Source of the DNA: Incurvaria masculella
Lineage: Eukaryota > Arthropoda > Insecta > Lepidoptera > Incurvariidae
Direction of reading: 5' to 3'
DNA: 64,000 nucleotides
NCBI GenBank assembly: GCA_946894095.1
Contig: OX335647.2
Span: forward strand, 21,966,001 to 22,030,000
Shown: one piece after another, positions 22,401 to 34,400 of the stretch
Layout: every line of letters starts with the position of its first letter
Numbering within the stretch: position 1 is the stretch's first letter
Notes under the pieces: generated by a model
Told to the model about the DNA's origin: nothing
The model's database searches: none
What the model saw: only the letters and a program-made list of their open reading frames with translations
Position numbers and translations under genes: made by a program

Positions 22401-25400
22401 TGTTTTTGTTTTACCTAAATACCTATACTTCTAGGATTATTTTCTAATACAACATTTAGTTTAACCATGTTTAACTCATACTTAAAATTACCAAAACATA
22501 AAAAAGAACAGTACAAAATAGGACAAAAAATTGATAAGACTTTGAATTGATGTTTTAGATTAAAAACTTAAAGGTATTTGTTGTAAATACACTTTAAGAC
22601 ACACTACATACCTTCATCTGAAGAATCCATAGCGATTTCGGTGATTTGCGGCGAATAAAACAGATTGGTAGAACACAGAATGCGAGCGAAAATTGAGGTA
22701 GCCGAGAACGCAACGAGTGACTGGCACGAACGATGAATTTCGACTGAGCATAGAGCGGGCGCATTTAAGTTTCAAATCCTTTGTCTTTGTCTCCCGTTAG
22801 AAACGGGTCATCCTAATAATAAATATGTGCGTAAATAGGGATTAGCATAAAAGTCGTCAGGGTTACTTTAGACCATATTTTAGGCCATAATACCCGTACG
22901 TGCGTCGATACGACGGCGACGCGGTGGCGGCGTGGAGCGGAGGTAATGTCTGGTTTGTAGACCACGCGGTGCCTGTTATTATACCTTATCTGGAGGATGA
23001 ATCACCTCGCGAAGAGATTGCCACCGTATACTCAACGGTTTTCGAAGAAATGTGCCGTTAAAACGGACATGTTCACGTTATTTCAAATAAACTCGAACGC
23101 ATTCATTTTATCCATCTACGTCCGCCCTCAGATAGCTAGAATAATATATAAAATTAATTCAATTTAAAACGAGCGGTAATGATGTTTTAATCGCTAGACG
23201 AGAATTAATATCCTGCACAAAAAAACACTGATTGCATATTTTTCTGAAAACAGATTTATTTTTACTTACACAGTTACGTTTTAAACTACCTGATCTCTGA
23301 GTGAAACTGTTTTTAACAGACAACCCCATGTTGTGTGCTTGGAAAACGACTGTCTTATTTAGTTCAGGCCGGATAAGGTTGAGTTGGGTTATGTTAGATA
23401 ACCTAATAGCTAATTAGCTTATGCACTCGATGTTTGTCGTATTTGACCGCTTACCGTATTTAGGACGCCTTATTACAATTTTTTGACATAGATACTAATA
23501 TGTGTACAGAAAAAGGAATCTAAGGGTACACTGAGAAAAAAGTAGGCTGACAAAGTGACAAAAATCACGTTGTCAGAAAAAAATTGTAGAAGCATCAAAA
23601 TAAGTTGTTACTATAACGAATCGAGCTTATTTCTCAGGACAGCTTTTATTTTGTCAATTTCTTTTTGTCATTGAAACAAAGTCGTATTTGTTACTGTAAC
23701 AACTTTGGTCACTGTTTGTTAGTGTAACAAAGTGGAAGTTGCGAGCGCAACAATGTCTAGTATGTTTTGCTAGAATTTCTTTGTTAGATTGTATATATGG
23801 TCGACAAAATAAAGGTGGTCGTTGCAACCAATTCACTATGACGGCTCTCCAGAGTTAAAGTTTCTTTGTTGGGCCAACAATATTTTTTTCTCAGTGTAGG
23901 TTGGAAAACACATGTCTCACTAATAGCATATGTTTCGCTCACATGCACACGTCTAGATTTTAAATTCATAACAAATGTAAAATGAACAGACTTTCCCGTC
24001 ACTAGTCAATAGTATGACATAACGTTCACATAAAACAACGCAAAGTTACCGCGCACGTTAGCGCAAGTAACGTGGGACGCAAGGAGGTAGGGTATAGCGG
24101 CGCGACAGCTCCGCAATGATTGAAGCGCGGATAAGCAGCGGCCATTGACCCGCCATCTCCGGTATCTTATTTTTAGCTCGAAATCACAGAAGGTGTGAAT
24201 TGCCTTCGAAGTTGACTGCGTGGTTGTTTTAATTTAAGGATTTGTTCAAATAATATATTACACATAAAACTCTATTAAAATCAAACGTATCTATTGAAAG
24301 CATTTCTATCACAACGTTACATAGCTTATGTAACTGGACATGGATGGCTCATGGGAAGTTGGTGACATGCCAGGACCTTCCTCTGGATGAAAATAAGGAT
24401 GATTTTCATTGCGCTTCGACCATCGCTCTTACAATCCGTTGGTATCAACCGGGCCGGGATGAATCCTATCGCCAGGATAGTAAGGAAGGGGACCACGAAC
24501 GATAACTCCCTTAGTAGCTTCATGCGACACGCACGGTGAGAAATGCAGTGATCATTAGTTTTATTTCAGAGTGCCCGTACCCACAACGCTAAAAGCGATT
24601 TTACTGCTGTAAACACAATTTGAGGATCTTAAGGCCCCTATATACCATAGCGTAAAGCCAAGAATACGCGCGGCGGAATCTAGCCAGTGCGATCATGTCA
24701 GCGGGAACGTACGCAGGTTTCGCGCGCTTCCGGATATTTCGTGTATTTGATGGCAAGGTAACGACTAGTCTGATTTTGTAAATTTCCTGTATTTTTTTAT
24801 TTTTAACAGCAAGGGGGTGTGTACCTCGTTATGGCTATAAGGTATAAGATATTTTTTATATCATTCTTCTGAATATAAAGATAACAGAAAAAATGGCTTT
24901 GAAAGGTAAAAATGGTTCTTTTAGAAATATTTTTTATTTCGACGATTATACAAGCGTTATGGACAAACGTACGTTGTACATATAAGCTCAGTATTTTTTC
25001 AGTGTTTAAAAACCAAAGAATTTACTGTAAGAGACTTCAGAAATATGTTAATTTTTAGATATTTATTCCACTAAAATGCATATTTTTCAGCACTGTGCTT
25101 CCTTACGGTTCTCGCATATTTGCTGGAACTAAAAGAACAATTAAGAACGGCCGTGTTCTCCATCCAAACGTAGTTTATTAATCATTTAAAAAACACTATT
25201 CCGATTTGCTTTATATTTTGTATCTAATATTCTACAATAAATATCTGTGTCTGCACGTTTTTGTTTTGCTGAAAAATCTAAAGCAAGTCAAATAACAGGC
25301 AAAATAAAATCTTCATACAAATTTTCTTTTCGCTGTTGTGTGACACGGGATACATTTTTTGAAAAAACAAACACATGCAGACATAGACATTTGTTGTTTG

Positions 25401-28400
25401 ATATTAAGTCCCAAATATCAAGCAAATTGGAACAGTGTAATTTTCTGATGCCACCTTAAGAAGAGGCTTGTTCTGCAAATATAGTATACTCGTAGTAACA
25501 GAACGGCCGAAATATACACCTATATACCTACCTGACCAAGGACACTTCGTTGAAGAAAAACGTGATGAACCCTATGTTTCAACGTAGCGCACTGAAGTAC
25601 AGTCAAAGACTGATAGCTGACGCTTTCATCTCCTACAAGCACTCTATAATATACTAATCAATGCCTAAAAGCTGTTGTGAATCGTGATATCCTGTGCTTA
25701 GTACTTCGTAATGTACAGAAACGAATACACAAGATTTCTCCCCGAACAACACGTGTGAGACACGAACGGATACGACACCATTAAAAGTTTTCCACCCCGA
25801 CCCATAGTTTTCCCAATTCGTACATTATGTGTTTGGTAAGAAACACGAGTTATCCCGGACAGCCTCACGCAATTAAAAGAAACTATTAATCAAGAATTTG
25901 CTCGATCATTCGTTCGCAATCAACACTGTCCCACATCCGGAGAGAGGAAAGTTTGCAAAGGCGATCCGTTACGAGCGTCGGTTGTTGAGACTGTCATAGA
26001 GTAGAACAGAATTTTCATTGTATTCCGGGAGGTCACGACATTTTTGGTCACGATAAGGTAAATGGCTGAATCTGGGTTCACATGTCAGAGACCAACCCTC
26101 TGATACTAAATATGTCGGTCTGCCCGTCCTAAGTGGTTGCGTTTTCTAGATTGGCTATATAAAATAGATGCTGGTATGTACCTGCTGATGAATATACTGA
26201 TTATCTGGAAACATTGATACCTATTAATTATACAACAATTTCTAGACGGGTTACTTAATTAAATACTTAAATAAACCTCAATTTATATCTGTAACCTAAA
26301 TCGACTATAACTACTAAATGCAACCAAAGATTTGTTCAGTTTTTGTATTGCTAAGCAACTATGTATTGATACTTTCATGCTTCGTCATTTGCATCCATTT
26401 ACCTTATCATATGTATTTTTTGTCACCATAAATACTTTTTCAGGCGCCTTATCTACGTAACGCAACCACTTGGAACAGGCAGACTGACACATTTAGCTTC
26501 AGAGGTTTGTACTTTATCCTGTGAACCCAGTTTCAGCAATTTACGTTATCGTTACCATTTTTGTCGCGACCTCCTAGTCTATTGTAATATGATCCTTATC
26601 ATAATTGAAACACGAATCATCGAAATCCATCATTCATTCAAGAGCATTCAAGATGTGGCGATTCAAGCACTAATCTCTTTATTCTGGTATTCCGATTGAA
26701 AAACTCTTTATGCAGAGAAATAATTTCTAAGCCCATTTTACTTCAAAGCTGACGTGAATAGGCCTGAAAGGTAACACGAATCTTATTCTGTTTCCATTAT
26801 ATTTCCGGGAGCCATAATATAGAAATGAATAAAACATTTTATATACGCCCCAAACTGATACAAAGCGCGTATTTATGCCATATGACATTCTCTATGATTT
26901 TACCTTAACACAAATTTAAACTTAAAACCGGCCAAGTGCGAGTCGGGCTCGCACACTAAGGGTTCCGTACCATCGTACAAAAAAAATCACGTTTTTTGTA
27001 TGGGGGCCCCCTTTAATTTTAATTATTTTTTAATCTTACTTATTTGTTGTTATAGCGGCAAAATAAATACACACTCTGTGAAAATGTCAGCTGTCTATCT
27101 GTTACGGTTACTGAGATACGGCTCTGTGACAGGCGGACGGACGGACGGACGGACGGACGGACGGACAGCGGAGGCTTAGTAATAGGGTTCCGTTTTCACC
27201 CTTTGGGTACGGAACCCTAAAAAATTAACAATAAAATTGTAAAAGGTCAAAAGTCCAAACTGTTTGCCGTTACCTCATTGATTTGTGGTTATATGTAGAT
27301 GGCGTTGGATAACCTCAAATGAATATTTGCATAAATGTTCTAAAATAATAATAACATTTATTGCGAGATAAAAATGTACAAAAGGTATTAATGCCTTAAG
27401 TTATTTTCCACTAGCCTACCTTACAGTATTAAGAATCAGATAAGGGTAGGCGTAAAAACAACAAAAACCGGCCAAGTGCGAGTCGGACTCGCACACGTAG
27501 GGTTCCGTACCATCGTACAAGATTAAAGACCAAAAAATACGTTTTTTGTATGGAACCCCCCTTTAATATTTATTATTATTTATTTTACCTATTTGTTGTT
27601 ATAGCGGCAAAATAAATACACACTCTGTGAAAATTTCAGCTGCCTTCCTATTACGGTTCATGAGATACAGCCCTGTGACAGACGGACGGACGGACGGACA
27701 GCGGAGGCTTAGTAATAGGGTTCCGTCTTCACCCTTTGGGTACGGAACCCTAATAAAATAAAGCATTAGACAGAACGCAACTTGGCACTCATTAGGCACC
27801 CGAGGGATTAGCATATTCTGAACAACACGCACGTATTTTTTTATACGTAGCTGAAGTTCCCGGCTCCGCTCGCGTCAATTTCATTTTGCGATATTCATCC
27901 GAGTGGAGCCCGGTAAAATACGATCGTAAATCTCCACGGACGCGTCATTCTAACGGTCATATGGCTGAATAATTTTTTTTTAGAGTTTACGGGCACACTT
28001 TCTATCTAAGAAATAAGAACATAATTTAGAAAAAAATGGTCGGAAACATCTGGACCTCGACAGCGCCACCTACCGAGTCCAACTATAGCTAAGAACCATC
28101 CGGGTTCCGTAATCAATTTTTTTTATCAAAATCTGTCAAGCCGGAGCAGAATTATGAAAACACGCACACCGGCATTTTACATTCTAAAATTCACGGAACG
28201 CTTTGAAAATGTATTTGACTAGCTTGAATGGAGACTATTATTAGAATCCGCATTAGGATTCGTGCCTGGCCGTCGGACTGGAGCGACAGGACGCCAGGAT
28301 ATCCCATTTGCCAGATATTCGTTAGAGATCAGCGGGAGAGCTTTATTTATAAAGACTATATTGGGACACGGCGGCGCGCTCGGCACGTCCACAGCAGGCC

Positions 28401-31400
28401 AACAAGCTACTAGCGTGATGAACGATATCTAGATTTAGCTCCGGTTGCACGAAGAGACGGCCGAGTTAATCAATGTTCAAACACGTCACTTTTAGGAATC
28501 CGCATAGAGTTCCTTCCATACTGTCCACACAAAGTGACGTGTTTGATCATACTTTGACGTTGATTTTGATTTTTTGTCCTTTCGTGCACTCGGCCCTTAG
28601 GTTCGTAACGCAGGTATAGCGTTAAATAAATGTCTGTAGGTATAATTATTTGAAATTGTGAAATTTACATGTTTGGACATATTCTAAAGTATTAAGTGTC
28701 CTATTTATTGGAAATAGTGAAATTTACATGTTTGGACATATTCTATAGTATTAAGTGTATACAATTATGTATTGTACACTTGTAAAATGCTCAATTGAAT
28801 AAAGAATTTGAAATATGAAATAAATAAAAAATCTGAAATACTGTGTTAGTAGGAGGCATTGATTACGGGAAGAGGGACTGTAGGAGAATTCCAAATTATG
28901 GGTATGCAGCAGGTGACGAAATTGGTTAGACGCAATAACCGCGAATGGTATGTTTTACTGGTTCGGGTCCAGCCTTGCAGTATATTCGTAAAGTAATTCT
29001 TTTTACAGGGATCTGTCTTTAATTAATGTGTCCTTGCTTCACGGTCGATTATACATACATACATGTCACATTCCTTGGAATAAGTGACGTACCTGCTTAG
29101 TACGAAAAAGTATATTTACTTGATTTCTAGATTGTTTTATGTAAATGGACATTGTAGACTAATAGGACCAGTTGCTATGATTTTACACCTCACGGGAACT
29201 AGTTGCCATTTCAGGACCATGTAACTGAAAATGGACCCCACCCACCGTCATGATATTAGCCCAACACACCGCATTCCCAAAGGAAATATGTGCCGTGCCA
29301 TGCCACGACCATTTATGTTTTAATTTTGCATAGCCGCTCCGACCATCTTTTCATCCAATGTGATGGTTCTAAACCAGGCGAGCCCTAAACCCTACCTGGT
29401 AGGGGACAGGAACTTTCAGTTTTACATGGATTCCGAACAGCTCTTATACGCGGCGAAGTGCATTTACCCAACAATTAGAAAATTTTCACCGGACAATATT
29501 ACGATAGAACTCACAAGATACAGGTTCAACGCTCACATTGCACCAGATTGATGCAGGAGGAACAATATGTAATACCCAAAACCACAAATTACTATGGAAG
29601 AAGAACGCTCGAATATACTGTACCTAAATTACTTAACTCTATTCCACTGCGTGTACGGAAAGACGTTCCCGAATCTAAATTTAAAAAATGTATCAAAGAT
29701 TATCTTTTGGATAATTTAAGTTAAGTTAAATTTTTTTTTTTTGTATGTTACCTCTATATACCCATCTAAATATGTGTTAAATTATGTAAACCTTATCATT
29801 CCTACTTTAATATATTTATCTCTTTTGTTTTTTTTTTCATGTTATGCAATATAAATGTGCAATGTGAAAGAACAAAAATTGCTTGGAATGTAACATAAAA
29901 TAGCCCACGTATATTCACACGCAGACAAACCGAAAGGTTTCGCGTGTACAGCATAATGTAATCATGTATGTTTCTAAAATATGAAAATAAACGCCATTTT
30001 GTGGCAATGAACTGAAACTCGGAAAGAACTCAGATGCATGAACAGGGCGGGGATCGAACTCATGGCCTCTGGCATAGAAGGCAAGACCCCGCGCCCCTGA
30101 GTTACGAGCCGCTGGCACCTACGGTTCTACGTAAAATCCGAACCACTCCCCGCCCAAATGGTCACCCATCCAGAACACAACCGCGCCCTTAGTTGCTAAG
30201 CCTAGAATATAGAACGGATAGGCGTCGGGCTACTGGACTTCCGAGACAGTAAAACGTATAAAGTATTCTAATGCACATGCAGAATCAAGTTCCATGAGAG
30301 CGATCGAGTCTGGCAACAATGCACCGGAGTGCATTGTTCATGCCTCCTCCCAACCGCGCTTCTTTCACACGAGCAACTCTATCCGAGACGAATGGAAATA
30401 ACATTAAGCCATAAATAACCAGCAGGCGGGCGCACGCGCATTGCATATGCTGCATAATATCATTTCCGCTGAACAAGATTGAACATTGTCATGATTAAAA
30501 CAAGTTGAGGAGATCAGAAGTAATGAAGTCTCAAGATTTGTAAGAATGTGGGTGTTTTTAGGGTTCCGTACCCAAAGGGTGCCAACGGAACCCTATTACT
30601 AAGCCTCCATTGTCCGTCCGTCCGTCCGTCTGTCCGTCCGTCTGTCCGTCCGTCTGTCATAGGGCTGTATCTCAGTAACCGTAACAGATAGACCGCTGAA
30701 ATTTTCACAGAGTGTGTATTTATTTTGCCGCTTTAACAACAAATAGGTAAGATTGAAAAATAATTAAAATTAAAGAACCCATATAAAATACGTGATTTTT
30801 TTGTATTAAATCTTTTACAATGGTACAGAAGCCTTCCTGTGCGAGTCCGACTCGCACTTGGCTGGTTTTTTTACAGTACAAAGTATAAAAAGATACTCAC
30901 GCCGTATAAGGAAACTTGTAGGTAAACGCAGGGCCGCAATAATTTGGGCCCTTTTGGAAAGTAAAGAAAGTATATAATACATGTTTTATAAAAAATATTA
31001 TATTCGGGACATCGGAGGTGCGACAAAATTTTTTAGCAAGTGAGGTTTTGACCCACGATACCTTTTGTCAGATGTCACGTGGCATCAAGAGACCATATTT
31101 GTCTTTTATTTTAAACATTTCCAAATTGAAACTTTTTTACGTAACGCATAGCATTTAACATAACACGCCATATGCCGCGCTTTACATAAAAAATTAGGTT
31201 GCACAAAATATCTCGTTTTACGGGTATCCTGACCAGAGTCAGTCGACTTACAAGTTTCCTAAAGTCTAATAGGAATCATGTCAATTTAAATGCTGTCTGA
31301 CAAATATCCGTAGAGGAAACATGCATGTTTACGGTTTCTTGAGACACAAACAGTAATGACCGCATAAGAAACGGGCGTTCATTTCTTCCGCATCTTCTGA

Positions 31401-34400
31401 ATTTTCTGAAACCTCGTAAACACAAATTATTACTAAATTCGTGAAGTAATTTGCCCTAGCAGGGCAGCTCCCGAGCTACTTAAAAGTCCAGCAAAGGAAG
31501 TTCGAACCATCAATACTTGCTAGGAGTCCAGCCAGACTAGCACCTCTAGCACTAAGTAAGGCTGTACAGATTCGAGCCTAAAGCGCCGCTTCGCCTGGGA
31601 GAAACTCCATTTCCTTCTATCCGTGCTTTCCATGCGAAAGGAAGTTCAGCAGAGTAAGAGGTATAGATATTTCCACTCCATCAATTAAATGTATTAGATA
31701 GAACAGGTTTCCATTTTTATCAATCAACTAGCTGAAGTACCGGGCTCCGCTCGGGTCAATGTCGTTTTTGACTGATTTCGGGCTGGTCAAGTTCAGCCTG
31801 TGTTTGCAATGTAAGCGGAAAAAAATTAATTATTTACGACATCACATTAGAAACCTCAAAAATAACAGTATTTCTCCACTATTTAATGGATGTTATTATA
31901 CATATAAACCTTCCTCTTCCAATCACTCTATCTATTAAAAAAGACCGCATCAAAATCCGTTGCGTAGTTTTAAAGATTTAAGCATACATAGGGATATAGG
32001 GACAGAGAAAACGACTTTGTTTTATACTATGTAGTGATGATACTGTCACATGATGTGTGTGACCTGACTTTGTCACACACCTATCATTACCTTGGTTTTA
32101 TAAAGACAAAGGCCGAAATATTACTACTTTAAAACAATTAGATAATTTGTGTTTCGGGATTGGCTCTCCTTTTTCCAGATCCAGTCTTTCCCGCATCCCC
32201 TCTCCGTGTTGCTCCTGACGTGTGAATAAGCCTACGCAGCCCGCCACATACGTGGGCAAGATAATAGATGATACCAAAATTAGTCAAAGATGCACTCAAA
32301 TATTTTCTAACTAACGCTATTCACACTTTTGCAACGGCCGCCAATCACGCGTGCAGTTAAATTTCTAACCACTTCCACTTTCCATTTTAACCACAATCTG
32401 TCGAAGGAAAGTCAGCCAATTATGCAAATTCTCGGCGGTAAATGTTGGCCGTGTAGGCCTCGATGCAGAAAAAGACACCAACGTTAAGATTAGGTAACTT
32501 TTTGTGAGACGTCTGGAGTGTGACCTGAGCCGGTAGTCTAAGTTGTCACCTAAATAGGCGTTACAGCAAACAGATCGACTGGCTTTTTCAAATGTATGGA
32601 GAAATTGAAGAGCGCGCGCAGCGGGCGTTAAGCGAACTAACATTTGCGAGTCCGAGCTTGAAGCTGTCAATTACTCAACGTTGCCGTAAATACGTCGACG
32701 TTGCCGTTTACGTCCACTCCGCGTTTTCATACAAATCGGAAGTCCGCGTTTGACTTTGACAGCTTGAAGAAGTAAAACCACAGAAAATCTAGTAAAAACT
32801 TGTATGGAGTTTGGAGAAAACGCCAGTCGATTGGTTTGCCGTAAACGCCAATTTAGGTGAGAACTCAGACTGACCACTCTGGAGTTTGGATCGTTCACGA
32901 TCGACAACATGTGTACATACTTGAAAATTCTTGCATCACGATAAAACAAGGTAGGCTTCTAAGGGCTCACAGAAGACATTAAGATGATCCAGAACGGAGC
33001 AAGGAACTGCCGTCGTGAGTGGACAGAGCTCCGGTGTGGACAGAGCCGGGCACGCCGCCAACAGCTGTTACAAGTTTAAACGAACGCGGCCTCGGGCCAG
33101 CGTCGCCTCGAGAGCCTAATCCCGCCCCACTCGGACCCCTACTCCACAATCGAGACCACAAACCAATCCAACTTCCATCCGAGGACCTTTCCAACTCATT
33201 TAATTGGTCCGTGGCGGTTGGAATTGTTTACTTTGGCAGAAATACACGCGACTCGAGGAACTAGCGCCCGATGATGGATGGGCCTTGTGCGTGAGGGTGG
33301 GCAGATGCAAAACTTTCACGATAAGCAGCCCTTGTAGTTCCCAGCGGTGTAATCAGGCGAAAGATCGCTAATAAGCCTATTTACTGGAGCGAATACTCTT
33401 GGCAGCAACGAACGTTACTCAGGGACTAAGTTTTAGTGCTTTTTTTGATTTTTTGACTGTGCTGGGAGACCAAAGGAGCCCAGAAAAGCTAAATTCACCT
33501 AAACTCACGAAACCACGCTCAGCGAGGCATTTCACCAGCTGATTTGAGGTATCGCAGAGCTATCGAGTTAGTTCAAATAACGTATGACGACTTTCAGTTT
33601 ATAGCTTCGAGGAAAGACAACCCGCTGTCATACTGTGGAATCCTGGCGGTGCGGTAGAGTAATGTGTTTTAGAAAAGGTTCTTTCTTAAAAGCCTAATGA
33701 CAAACACAAGGGGTTCTCTGATTCTCTGCGGCAGGTGCTCCCGATAAAGGAAATTCGAGTCCGCCTTTGGTTGTAATCAAAAGCATGTAGAAGGTCAAAT
33801 AGGCATCGCGTCGTGGAAATTCAGAAACGCTTATTTTGGCCTGAAGAGGCACTCCGCCAATATTTGAAACTTTAAAATTTTGACTTTGAAATTTTAAGAT
33901 CTATTAAATTAAAGAATCAAAAGTTGATTTACATAATAATGTACATAGTTGAAGAGTGTGACTTACCTGACTTGCTCGTGGTTCTGGATGTAGATCTTGT
34001 GGAACTGCCCCTCCACCGGCGAGATGATGTCGTTCTTCATCTCCATGGCGACGTGCTGCGGAAGCACGCTCAGCAAAAGCCGCTCCTGTCAAATGACGAC
34101 GACGACGTCATTACAAACACTTTGACAAGGATGTTGAGGATGGAAAGATGAAGAGAGCAGACCCCAGTTGATGTCCTACTTGGCCAACAAAAAAGAACGC
34201 CTAGGTGCATATCCAGGCGCTGTCTCATATGCCTGAGGTTTTAAGTTCCAACGGTGCCTGTTTGATTCCCACATCTCGCTTGGGACATCTCGCTGGACCT
34301 CCATAGATGGCAGCGTCTAAATCAGCGACGGATCATTCGGAGTGCATCCCTTTCCGAGAACTTACCTGTCTTGCCTTTTTATTCCTTTTGACACTCCGCG

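Larger units (their letters stand above)
9521..33966 (-). other. Intron 4 (about 24.4 kb)
   Basis: Holds the Transib element, TTAA MITEs, SINEs, family A, E, F and G copies, LINE fragments and a Helitron, each listed separately. Parts without recognisable content: 9530-10080, 10150-10790, 12080-12820, 15910-16200, 16590-17100, 18490-19300, 22910-23520, 23900-24320, 24550-25140, 25460-26020, 27910-28430, 30880-31720 and 32890-33440. Confidence 0.7.

Noticed and set aside
28940..28975. Free-standing tRNA gene at the A/B box pair
   Set aside because: The boxes belong to a dispersed SINE with a (CATA)n tail and a second copy at 56.7 kb; no full cloverleaf or acceptor stem was found.
32365..33264. 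Several ORFs of 70-100 residues at 32.4-33.3 kb
   Set aside because: They lie in family G repeat sequence and its flank. The same frames recur at 62.1-62.6 kb because the repeat does.
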